Both the position numbers and the translations under genes were made by a program. The notes under the pieces were generated by a model. The model did not search any database. It was not told the DNA's origin and saw only the letters and a list, made by a program, of their open reading frames with translations. This document shows, piece by piece, positions 11,851 through 22,394 of a stretch of 64,000 nucleotides of DNA. The number at the start of each line of letters is the position of its first letter. Within the stretch, counting starts at the first letter, position 1. The DNA lies in NCBI GenBank assembly GCA_022592445.1, contig JABYQR010000015.1:124001-188000 (forward strand), written 5' to 3'. This DNA comes from Cytidiella melzeri (taxonomy: Eukaryota; Basidiomycota; Agaricomycetes; Polyporales; Irpicaceae).

Positions 11851-12594
11851 TAGCAGGCCTTACATAGACGGGTTCCGGTTATACAGGTGGCTCCGGTGGA
11901 GGTTTAGGTGCAGGTGGAATAGGAGAAACACAGCCGCAGTGAGAATGACGCAGTTGCAACAGAAAGGGGAAACTCTTGGAGTGGTATTCTCTGACAAAAA
12001 TTTACAAAGAGACTTGGTTTATATATCTACACTACCTCTCCTATCTTTGTCCTTCTCTGACTAAGTCCAACAAGTGAGTGACTGCCAACACTCTAGACTG
12101 CTCAGCTCAGCGGAGGCAAACACGATAGAGCAAATCAATGAACAGCAGGACACAGTTTGCATATGGCAAGGGTACGGGATGCAACTCTTAAATGTGGACA
12201 AGTTTTGAGCCATGGTGCACCTTGTGGAAAGCCAATAAGGAATGGCCGGCAACCTGCAATAGGGGTTGTCTTCAAATGCAACTCGGGCACTTGGGCTTTG
12301 GTGCTGGCATTTTGCTGGGGTTCTAAGGAGTGTTTTTTTGTTGCAGTTCTTACCTGTCGCTCAGTCCGGCACAGCCCGTTGTGATCATGTGAACTGGATG
12401 CAATGAAGGTTGCAATGTCATTGGAGGTTGGGCCGAAGAACCCCTGGTAAATTCCCAGATGGTCATGCAAAGGTCCCGAGGTTCAGCCAATAATCATTCC
12501 AAAGCCTGTTGCTGTACTTGGGCTATCTTGTTCCACTTCTCAGGCCACTGGAGTATACGCGATAGCGTCAGTTTGCAGGTGATGGGGGCCGGTC

Positions 12595-13089
12595 CACAGG
12601 CCTGAGAGATTTTTGGGCATATCAGCGAGGAAGTAACAACAGGGGTGGAGGAACAACAAGTGAACTTGTGTGGACAATGACAAAAGAAGTTATGATGATG
12701 AAAGATGGAGAGACAGCAACAAGGGAGAAGCTGACAATGAGCTGAAGACCAAGTATATTAGTACAAAGCAGGACCTAGTACAAGGTGGATGTCATCTAAA
12801 GACCAGGGGGTAGAATATGAGGTCTTTAAGGAGCTACAAGGCGGGTTTATATACATCTCTCACATAGACTCCTGGTACTGGGTCTGTACTCCTAACACTG
12901 CCGTGGAAAGGTATGGTGTGCTATGGTGTGATGTTCTACAATGTTCCACAATGTTCCAGCACCTTCCATGGTCACATGACTGGTATGTCACATGTAATTG
13001 ATCACATGCATGAGCCATGTGCCATCAATAAGATAAGATAAGAAAAAAGATAAGTAAAAGAAGAGATACAAGTGTGCATGTTTGTGACA
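12595..13089 (-). repeat. Solo LTR of a Ty3/gypsy element
   Basis: About 470 bases match the LTR at 62551-63068, including TGAGGTCTTTA, GGGTTTATATACATCTC, repeated ATGTTC(C/T)ACA blocks, GATAAGATAAGA and the terminal TGACA at 13085-13089. No polypurine tract or pol sequence follows to the right, and none precedes it, so this is a solo LTR in the same orientation as the right-hand element. The left end is uncertain because the first 30 bases do not align well. No target duplication was found. Confidence 0.7.
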
Positions 13090-13269
13090 GTTCAGAGAAG
13101 ACAAAAGATGTATTGCACTTGTTTATGGTATCAAAGAAGTGATCTTCATGTATACAACACGGTGACAGATTTTTACAAGGTTATCTACAGAAAACATTTT
13201 GATGAGTTACTAACAATTCAACAAGGCAGCAGAGACAAAGGAGAGGTGGTACAAAAGTACTACAAGTGA

Positions 13270-14245
13270 GGGATGCAATACATTCCATTCATGATGTGGG
13301 GCTTGGTGTTGGTGAATTTGCCGTCCCAGATCTTGTTGGCAATGTCCTGTGCATTTTGTGACACAGCTCCAGTCAGTTTGTCCCACTCGAAGCAGTACAA
13401 GCTTGCATCAGGAAGCTCAGTAGTTGAGTTGGAGTAACAGGGTGCTCTTCCCCAAAGAACTCCTAAATTGTTTCAACAGGCTTGTTGACAATGGTGGTGC
13501 TTGAGGTGACAGGTGACAGTGGAACCATAGGAATGTCTTGCTCAACATTGGCTGGGACAGCAGGAGTGTGTGGGCACGGTGGTTGACGAGGGAGTGGAGA
13601 CCAGCTCTGTTTGCTGCGACGTACGGCATGGGCTTGCTCTAGTTTGCATTGGGCTTGTCTACAGTGGTTGGTGCAGAAACCTTGTCTGCAAGGTACGGTT
13701 GGCTGTCTTTGTTGATGGGGAGTGCTATGATGGTGTTGCTGCTCATCATAGAGCTCGTGGAGGTGAGGAGTGTTATCCCCCCTTCAGTGCATGTCTGCAT
13801 GAATGGAGGTGTGGATGTTGTTGATGATCCGGTTCACAGCTTCCTGTGGACATGGGCAGGGACAAAGGAACTCACAATTGAATGTGGCAGGAAGGATGCA
13901 ACAATTGTTAGACTGTGCGTTCTGCGGATTTCCCCCCTCTTGATTGGCACGGCATGCTTCTCTGGCCTCATTGTGCCATTGGTGGTTAGGAATGGTATGA
14001 AACATGAATTGGTGATGCTCCACACTACCAATCGGCATGTCTACACAATTGTAATTGCACCTTATCAGGTTCGGTCTGATCTGAAAAATGTGTAAATTGT
14101 TACCTCTGGCCAGGCAAACTTGCTTAGTACATCTCTCCACAAACTGTTCCCAGTTCCTGGAGCGCTGTTTTGCCCTTTCAAAGATAGCATTGGTACGGCA
14201 GGCAGGCATGTTCAGAATTTGTGGGTAAAACAGCAGGCAGGTCAA
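13270..14245 (-). pseudogene. Decayed open frame of unknown family
   Basis: Minus-strand fragments read like protein but in broken frames. A 153-residue piece (14245-13784) includes RTNAIFERAKQRSRNWEQF and GNNLHIFQIRPNLIRCNYN. Further downstream PANVEQDIPMVPLSPVTSS is followed by a stop, then EFFGEEHPVTPTQ. In another frame, FEWDKLTGAVSQNAQDIANK runs into IWDGKFTNTKPHIMNG and a stop near 13267. I do not recognise the family. Location inside repeats and the frame breaks suggest a dead transposon-encoded or captured gene. Confidence 0.4.
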
Positions 14246-14249
14246 AGTG

Positions 14250-15117
14250 CTTATTAAATGTCGGTCTCGATCCAGAAGATTATTCTTGGAAATGTGGGAG
14301 AAATTTCTGTGAAAGGTATAAACTGTGAGAGAAATTCCTGCACAAGAGATTCTTCACAAAAATTATCCCCAAATTTGACTTCAACCGAGCGATAAGCAAT
14401 GGTGAAACAAATAGAGTGCATGTAACATCATATGAGTAAGGATTGGTAATGCACAGCCCTGCTTGCTAATATCACTGAATAGAGAGTGTAAGCAATGACT
14501 GAGCATCCTACATAACTGAATGGTGCTGACTGAGCCTTTAGTAAGCTTAATACAGTTGGTATATGAAATATGAATCATGAGAAGCCTCGTGGGACTTCTG
14601 CTATTCAGTTATGGAAACTACTGGAACACAATGCAATAAGGTGCAAGTATTGCATTGTGTGTGGCCATAATGATGATAAAATCACATGCAATGTACTATC
14701 TGATCTTATCTCATCTACATCGTCCATAGATCTGATCTCTGATGATCAGTGATACAATCTTGCTGTGTTGGTGTATGACAGATGTGATATTGTTATGCTG
14801 AGTTATTTGGTGCTCATTTTCTGTGGTTATTTTGACTATTACTCTGCCATCCCTGTCTTGACTGAAGATTTCAAAGCCCAGAAGCTTGTTGAAGTATCTT
14901 TCTGCTTCTGAGTTTCAGATTTTTCATATACGTGTTCATTGTTGAGGGTTTTGATTTTACATGGTGAGCTCTCCGCCAGATCTGCATAAGCGCCTTACGC
15001 TCCTTGAGCCACGATCCCCGTTCTTGACGTCATGACCTACAGGCAGGCTCCGATAGACGACATCGTTAAATACGTGCGAGGGCCTCAACACTGGTCTCTC
15101 CTCAGCACATTCATACC
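14250..15117. other. Repeat-flank and promoter region of the intact RRT8-like gene
   Basis: Nothing coding was recognised in 14250-14950, which is AT-rich and repeat-like. From about 15075 the sequence parallels 6815-6845 (CCTCAACAC followed by CTCTCCTCAGCACA), the conserved proximal promoter of the duplicated RRT8-like genes. Confidence 0.45.
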
Positions 15118-16104
15118 ATGTCCGACTCGAGTCAACCAGCAGTCACAACACACATAAAACAACGCGGTCTCCGTCTGTGGGACGAGTTGCAGACAGAGGC
15201 AACCGAAGTGTCGAGGACCGCTGGTCAGGCAGTTGTCTCTCTAGCTTGGCTTTGGCCAGTACGCGGTCTTGTGTACACAATATTCCGTGAGTCTCTTCTA
15301 CCAACTTGAAGGTGTGTGCTCATACTTTGGAACAAATGTAGATCCTCAAATCCTTCTCTCCGTGCGAGGGGCTCTCGTCAAGTCGCTTGGCAGCTCAGCC
15401 ATCGTCTTCGCCGTCCTCGCATTCTTCACATACGTCCCTCAAGCAGCAATTCTATCACTTTTCACCGGCCCTCTCGGCCCAATCCTCGCTCTCTTCCTCC
15501 TCGGCGCCGAATCCATCTTCTTGTTGACATTCTTCGCCAAGTCTCTCTTCCTCGAGCCCACCCTTCAGTTTGTCTTCGACGCCACTCTCGTCGCCCAAGG
15601 ACAAACTCAGCTTGTCAAGGACGGAAAGACAAGGTTTGCTGCAATGCAAACCAGAGGCAGTGCGCTCCTGCGACCATTGCAGGCTCTGTCGCGCGATGGC
15701 ATCCTTCGATACCTCATTACCATTCCCCTCAATTTGTTTCCGGTTCTCGGGACTATCACGTTCTTGCTCGTCAACGGACATCGCTCTGGGCCCGGCTGGC
15801 ATGCAAGGTATTTCCAGTTGAAGGGCTTTAACAATACACAGCGCAAAGACTTTGTGGAAAAACGTCGACCGGATTACACCGCGTGCGTGCCCGTCTCATC
15901 ATTTTGTTTCGATTCAACTTGAATCTGACATTTTCTCTCAGTTTTGGAGTTGGTGCACTAGCATTCTCCTTCATACCCATTGTCGGTCTTGTCTTTACGT
16001 TTACGAACACTATAGGCGCTGCGTTGTGGGCCGCAGACATGGAAGCACGGTCAAATATCATTCAAGGGCCTTCTACCGCGGACGAGACCGACAAGACGCA
16101 GTAA
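15118..16104 (+). CDS. RRT8/EI24-like integral membrane protein
   Basis: Three exons, with introns at about 15285-15368 and 15893-15941, give a protein of roughly 270 residues. After a short cytosolic start (TTHIKQRGLRLWDELQTEA) there are hydrophobic segments: SSAIVFAVLAFFTYVPQAA, PILALFLLGAESIFLLTFFA, LITIPLNLFPVLGTITFLL and SFIPIVGLVFTFTNTIGAAL. Between the last two lies the conserved block SGPGWHARYFQLKGFN. This arrangement fits the fungal RRT8/LDS group of the EI24 fold, which in yeast are lipid-droplet proteins needed for outer spore wall (dityrosine layer) assembly. The role in basidiomycetes is unproven. The last intron was placed by matching the inactivated copy at 6846, with which it forms a direct duplication. 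Confidence 0.75.
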
Positions 16105-16842
16105 TGATTGTGGTATATCTCAGTATTTCAATATGTGTACTATCTGAATTTCCTCCCACCACGGGCGATGAAGGCATACGTGTTTGCGAGTCAAGAAGTC
16201 AGGTATGGAGCCGAGCCTTCTAATTCTCACTTGCTGATGTATGATGGTGCATCGTCGATGTAACAACTTGGAGACGGCATGCCACACACAAAAAGGTCAA
16301 CAAGAGTGATAGATACAAGTCAATAGACGAGAAAGAGTATGATCCACCCGACGCAGTTCCGAGTCTCAGCCATGGTAAATAGCTAGAAATATCCTCGTCT
16401 TCTGCATAGCATATCTTGTCTCGAATGCCGTCAGCTGCAATCGCTGAGGTCGAGAAGGAGCGATGTCAATGAGGTTTTTCAAGTCCGAATTGATCAATCA
16501 CAATTGTGTGTAGTTTGTGCTACGCGCCGGCCATGAGGTCCGCCCGCACAAACACAATAACGAGTGTCGACACTGCTGTCCAGAAGGTAACTGAAAGTGT
16601 TGTGCAATGTGAATCATCCCGCTTCAAAGTATTTCGCGATGCGTACCATCGCCGGGGGTGGCATCCATGGCGACGGAGTCTTGGTCATGGACTCGCCACC
16701 TTTTTGTCTCGTCTAGCAGTGGTAGAAGGCATAAATACTCGCAATGCAAAGGGGGAACCTGCAACACCACCCGACAGTTTTCTCAGTCTTCATTGCTCGC
16801 TCGAGCTCGCTGCCATCACACTCTTTCGCACCTTTAGCACCA
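16105..16842. promoter_or_regulatory. 3' flank of RRT8-like gene and promoter of pheromone-like gene
   Basis: The first 170 bases still align with the 3' flank of the inactivated duplicate (common GCGAGTCAAGAA). Nothing coding is recognised in the middle. A TATA-like element (GCATAAATAC, with ATAAATA from 16731) lies 112 bases before the start codon of the peptide gene at 16843, which fits a 5' leader of about 80 bases. Confidence 0.5.
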
Positions 16843-16953
16843 ATGGACGCGTTCTTTGCCGTCATTTTCCCCGACACTTCCGAGCGATCCGATATTCCTG
16901 TCGAGCAGGAGCACGGTGCCACCAACACCGCTGTAGCCTGCATAATAGCATGA
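16843..16953 (+). CDS. Putative mating-pheromone precursor with CaaX box (CIIA)
   Basis: A 36-residue frame that starts MDAFFAVIFPDTSERSD, continues IPVEQEHGATNTAVACIIA and stops at 16951. It has the hallmarks of basidiomycete lipopeptide pheromone precursors. It is tiny, starts with MD(A/S/T)F and has a variable acidic middle. A glutamate plus His/Arg pair (EH, residues 22-23) sits at the usual N-terminal processing site, and the C-terminal Cys-aliphatic-aliphatic-Ala box allows prenylation of Cys33. Expected mature peptide: about 10-11 residues ending in farnesyl-Cys. A TATA-like box lies 112 bases upstream. An in-frame ATG at 16744 is probably in the leader. No STE3-type receptor gene is visible nearby. 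A chance frame is possible, but the second gene of the same design at 31837 argues against it. Confidence 0.72.
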   Translation: MDAFFAVIFPDTSERSDIPVEQEHGATNTAVACIIA

Positions 16954-17918
16954 ACGAAGATGCCCTCACTTTAGGTGAGCAGTAGTGTTGCCGATATTCG
17001 CTTCTAGTCCTGATCATAACCTCCCTGCAGTAGGAGAGTAGCAGGAGACCCGAGAGGTCCCAGGTGTCGGTCAGCGACCACACCTACCCACACAGGACTG
17101 GCAGAGCCGCGCAGGAGTCGCCTTCGTCGTCGAGATTCCCGTGTGGATATCGCGTTACGACTCTTCACAGACATTTTATCTTTATCATACATCTGGACTG
17201 TTGTACCGTTGGCTTGTATCCCTATGTTTGCAGAGGTTGAGGAGCAGACTCTAGCCTAGAGGGCAGGCTGCGGGGAGGGGTGTTTGTAGCATATCGTCGC
17301 GTCAATTGCACAGTGTTTGCTTGGCCGTCTGATGTTCACCTACGGTGCAGAGCAGTGAGGTGTCTGAGCCTTTTCCCATCAACCGGTGGCAGTCTTCGAC
17401 AATTAGTGGCCGCGGAGCAAAGCCTCCCACCTAAGCTACCATAAGCAAACCACTAGTGTGTGAGGAGGTACGACGCACCTTCTGGCGCAGCACCGGCGAA
17501 TGGTACAGTTCAGCGAGTGGTTTCCAAAGCACATTGCTTGCAGCCTGTTGACAATTCTCGTAAGACCAACTAAGACGACGCAGATACGACGGTCGACGTT
17601 CGCGGCCAAGCCAAGCAACGACCGCTAAAGAGAGCGACGGACCCCGGTCACTCAAGTGGGTAAATATTCCCCGGACAAGTGTTCTTGGATTTCCAGAGCT
17701 CGCTGCGGCCTCCGACGACTACATGCTTTCAATTCCTTACTCCCATTGACTTTGACCCCGTCTTGCTACTACTCTCACCGTAAAGCTCTGTGAGAGCTGC
17801 TCAATCAAAACGGTCTCACAGGTCCATGCCTAGCGTAGCCGTTCTGCCACCTTCACCAGCGTTTGGAGGCTTCGGATCGTCCACCTACAGTGTGTCACAA
17901 CTCTCACATCTTGCCACC
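16954..17918. other. Intergenic region, no gene recognised
   Basis: Nearly 1 kb between the pheromone-like gene and the deubiquitinase. Open frames are short and lack recognisable motifs. The CT-rich stretch around 17750-17800 is typical of a fungal promoter for the downstream gene. A possible 5'-leader intron (GTGTGTCAC at about 17891 to TCTAG near 17949) would remove both upstream ATGs. Confidence 0.4.
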
Positions 17919-17936
17919 ATGGCTGATTTTCTATGA
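17919..17936 (+). promoter_or_regulatory. Short upstream ORF (MADFL) before the deubiquitinase
   Basis: ATG at 17919 in a strong context (CCACCATGG) opens a five-codon frame ending in TGA at 17934-17936. This overlaps the next ATG at 17933 by a few bases and lies 14 bases before the ATG at 17951. If it is not spliced out it should reduce initiation at 17933 and favour reinitiation at 17951. Confidence 0.45.
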
Positions 17937-20900
17937 TCCCACGTCTAGAAATGCAGAATGGGCTGGCACCTACACAGCATGACACCGTAGCGGACATCAA
18001 GGCTGCTGCCAAGGAGCAGGCGCAGAAGGTCCGCGGTGCCTCTGCGACCTCCCTGCTTCGCTCAGCGCGAGATCAAATCCAGTTGGCAAAGGCGAAGGAG
18101 GGAGAGGGTGAATTAAGGGAAGCTCTGAGCGCACTGACCAAGGCAGCATCTCTGGCTACGATGTTTATGGATACACATGAGTTCAAGCAGGAAATCAAGG
18201 GCAAGAAAGGTGTCTTGACCGTAGATTTCAAGAATTTCCAGCAGGTGAGTCACCATGAGCATATTGACATTGTTCCCGCAGACTGATAAGCAACAGCACG
18301 AGGGGATTGAAATGAAAGACCGTATGTCGAGAATAGAAGGGAAGCTGGCAGAGTTGGACAAGGCTGCAGCACGGTATGTGCGCTTTGTTAACACACGTGT
18401 GCGACGTCTGACCCTCTGCAGCGAGCCTGATATTGGAGCTGCAGATACAAATGTGCTCAGAGCGGGTGGTGGCAGTATCGCAGACCGACTGCGTGCACTT
18501 CAGAGCGCGGGCTTGTCTGTGGAACCGAGCAAAGTAAACCCCAAGCGAGCGACCAGAGACCTTCATCTGCCGTCTGTCCCATCGACACCCACGATGTCGC
18601 CTGCTTTCTCAATGCCGCCTACTCCGTCCACCACTCAGCCCAAGACTCCAGAAATGCCGAAACCCCAGCGAGTCTCCATTCAGGGTCTCCCATCTCCCCT
18701 TATTCCCTCCTCAAGCGTTACTTCACCGACTCTCCTGGCACCCTCACCACACACCCTCATCCCTGCCTCGAGTTTTGGCCCACCATCTCCCACTTCATCT
18801 GCGTCATCATCTCCCCGAGTCAGTAACCGCCTAAGCCTCACTGATTTTAACCATGCATTTCCATCCATTGACGAATTGGACGAAATGGATGCTGTGAAAC
18901 TTCCTTCCGTAAAGCCATCAGCCACAGGTTCCACAAAGTATTCGCACACCGGTGATAGCAATACAGACGTTCAATCGCCAATCTCGCTACATTCTCCTGT
19001 ACAACCAAATCCGTTCCCAGTGCGATCTATCGACCCTGGGCCACGACCGTCGAGTACTCCAATTCCCAGCGTGGACACCTTCAATAGTAGACCAGGCTCA
19101 CCCACAAAATCACCACTTGTCCCGAGGAAACCCTCGAACCTTGCGTTGAATGGCGCGTTGCGATCACCAATCATGCAGCATCCAACTCCAATACCTCATA
19201 CGCTTTACCCCGAGACATTACATTCCTATCAGGGCTCTAATAGCAACTTCCAAGTCCTTGTGCTGGACGTGCGGACGCGCGAGGAGTTTGAGCGAGAGCA
19301 CATCAAAGCGGATGCTGTAATATGCATCGAACGTTCAGTCCTACTTCGGGAGAAGTGAGTTATTAGACTTTGATGTCCGTCCATTCACTTATTTGACTGT
19401 AGTGTCAATGCGGATGCTATTGAGAACTCCCTTGCGGTTGCGCCACGAACTGAGAGCATGCTTTTCGCAAACCGTGACAAATTTGATCTCGTCGCTGTTT
19501 ACGACGAAGCGTCCCAATCCTTTAGCGACTCTCCCGCGCTTACAGCACTCATGAAAGCGATTTACGAAGTCGCGTTCAAAAAGATTCTCAAGAACATGCC
19601 CATGATACTGGTGGGAGGCCTGCAAGCTTGGAAAGAGAAGTTCCCGGACGACGTTGTCCACGGGAGTTCAGAGACTACTTTGGAGAACAGCGGTTTGCCT
19701 GCGGACGTGGGACGTTATAACGATCATGTGCAAGGTCCTGAAGCTATGATGTTTTCTCCTCGGCTCAACGGGACCATGGCGCCGATAATTACTTCTCCGC
19801 TTTACAACTCGAGCGTCGCTGTAGGTCACTCTAGGGTACCGGCAGAGTCGTCGACGCCTTCGATGTTTGCCCAGCAGATGGCGTCTTCACCGTCAGGCGA
19901 ATCGATGAACTTCACTCGCTCGGTATCAGGTGGGCCATCGGCTGAGACAAGTGAATACAAGGTGTGGATGCCACCTGCGGTTGCGGGACCGCCTGCTCTT
20001 CCTGATATTCCTCCGTCTTTACGGTAAGTTATCAGTACAAGAAAGTATGGCGAAGAAGCGCTTATATCTGCAAATAGTCCTGGAGCTACCATGGTCAACA
20101 AAGACTTTGCAGGGCCTGCTCCTTTCGTAGACCTAACGAAGCGACCTTTGGGACGCACAATCGGTACACGACCTACGTCGCAATCTGTATCTTCCCACCA
20201 ATCTCCCCAGATACCCCAAAACGTAAGCGAGTCTCCAACTTCTGCTGATCTTCGGTAAATTGATCAAACTGTAGATGGCTATGCACCGTGTGTCTCCGTC
20301 GCTGGCCAGTGGAATTTCAGGAATTCAATACCCTCAATTCAACCGTACAATATCTCCTCAGACATCTGGATCATCCTTCAGCTCGCCAATCAACGGCCTT
20401 GTCTCCCTTCCTCCCCAAGCTTCCATCAATCCTTCACCTCTGCGGCGTCGGCAGAGTACCTACGTGGATCAATCGCAGGAAGCACTCTCCGGTATCTCAA
20501 ACCGAACTCCAATAGACTACCCAGAACTGTCATCGCAGCACATACTCCGGCCGCCTCCAGCAGTCGCATCTTCGAGTCTCGAAAGACAGGATAATCGGCC
20601 GAGGATTATATCGCACGGTGAACCGAAACCTCCGACGATTCCTTCAGATTATCGTGTCACGTATTGGGCCGACATACAGATTGGGACGTCTGGTTTGAAG
20701 AACCTGGGAAATACGTGTTATATGAACTCTATCATTCAGTGTCTGAGCGCGACTGTTCCTTTCGCGCGTTTCTTTACTGGTACGTAGCATATACTTATAC
20801 CAGACCACCTCGTGCTTATAGCGCATCTTATAGATGGTCGATGGAAGAGTGCGGTAAATATGGTAAATCCGATGGGGACACAAGGTCAGCTGGCGCTGGC

Positions 20901-22099
20901 TTTTGCGAATATACTGCGCGACATGTGGCAGGGCGAGATGGCGAGCTTGACGCCTCTTCCTTTCCGGGTACGCTCACAGCACACTTGGTTTATTGATATA
21001 TATACTGACTGGCCCTGAAGCGCACTGTGTGCACGTATGCGAAGCAATTCGCTGGGTCAGAGCAACATGATTCACAAGAGTTTCTTGCGTCGTTACTTGA
21101 TGGGCTTCACGAGGACCTGAACCGCGTGCTCAACAAGCCTCATGTTGAGATGACCCCGGAGAGGGAAGCTGAACTTGAGAAACTGCCGACCCAACTGGCT
21201 AGCGAACAGCAGTGGCAAATGTACCGGATGCGGGATGACAGTTTGGTGGTGGACTTCTTTCAAGGGCAGTATCGCAGTCGGTTGGAATGCATGACATGCC
21301 ATCACGTAAGTCACCGTTTCATGTTAGTTGAGTCTATGTGGCCTGACACATTCGCTAAAGACATCGACGACATACAACACCTTTATGTATTTGACGTTGC
21401 CGATTCCTACACACAGGAGTATATCCAAGGTCACCATTCAGCAATGTCTGGACGCATTCGTCAAGGAGGAAACTTTGGAAAAGTCTGACGCATGGTGAGG
21501 AATTGCGTGAAACGGGGACGGCTGAACTATGTCTGATTCATGATTCGCTCCGTAGGCTTTGCCCTAAATGCAAGGTTTTGAGGAAGGCCACGAAGCTGCT
21601 GTCCCTCGCAAGGCTACCTCCTGTGCTCTTGATTCACCTGAAGCGCTTCTCAATCAAAGGTCATTTCACGGAGAAAATCGAAACGCCTGTGGACTTCCCT
21701 CTCAAAGGTCTTGATCTCACGAACTACATGCCCCCGCCGCTACCTCCAGGTGTAGGAGGGATACAAGCTATGCCGCAAGACGACCCTCGGGCACAAATTC
21801 CACCATACAAGTACGACTTGTACGGTGTCACGAATCACTTTGGAACGCTAAGCAGTGGCCATTGTAAGTTTTGTTCCGGAGCACGACACACGTCCATTAA
21901 TGGGTTGCTCAGATACGGCTTTCATTTCTTCGCGTGGTGGGTGGCTGTACTGTGACGACAGTCGAATAACAACGGCAGACCCCAAGGATGTCGTGGTAAG
22001 TCCCTGCTCGTATCTTTTCGTGTCAACAACTGCGCTGAATTACAGCACGTCTAGGGCAAACCTGCGTATATATTGTTCTACAAGAGGACGAAAGCATGA
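17933..22099 (+). CDS. Ubiquitin carboxyl-terminal hydrolase, Doa4/USP8 type
   Basis: A cysteine protease that removes ubiquitin from substrates; the Doa4/USP8 subgroup recycles ubiquitin from cargo at endosomes. Domain order fits: an N-terminal helical USP8-like region (KAAAKEQAQKVRGASATSLL, LREALSALTKAASLATMF), a Ser/Pro-rich linker, a rhodanese-like domain (FQVLVLDVRTREEFEREHIK ... MILVGGLQAWKEKFP) and the USP catalytic core. The Cys box is GLKNLGNTCYMNSIIQCLS, and the QQD-like box is SEQHDSQEFLASLLDGLHE. The zinc ribbon is CMTCHH ... CPKCK, and the His box is YGVTNHFGTLSSGHY with GGWLYCDDSRI. It ends KPAYILFYKRTKA. About nine introns; the last exon starts after CTAG near 22054. The rhodanese domain has no obvious catalytic Cys, as in Doa4. 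Start uncertain: 17933 or, more likely, 17951. Confidence 0.9.
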
Positions 22100-22394
22100 C
22101 CTAGTACACTCTCATCTTAAAACCGGCCATCTTTTCTTCTTCTGCTCTCTCTCTCTCTCTCTCTCTCTCTGTCTTGCTGCCTTCTTTTTTCTTGATTATA
22201 TCCACTCTCCACTCTCACCCCGATTTGACAGTTGTATCACAGCCCACTCATTGCATCGTGAATTACTACCTAAACAAAGTATACCATATCCCATAGTACA
22301 TGTAATCGTATATGACAGAACAAACCAGCTTGGAAACAAAACAAAAACAAAAACAAAAACAAAAAACACAAAAACAAGAAAGACATTGCGACAG
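22100..22394. other. Convergent intergenic region with simple repeats
   Basis: This lies between two converging genes. It holds a (CT)n run at about 22141-22170 and an (ACAAAA)n run at about 22336-22375. No coding content was seen; it is presumably two 3' UTRs. Confidence 0.6.
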
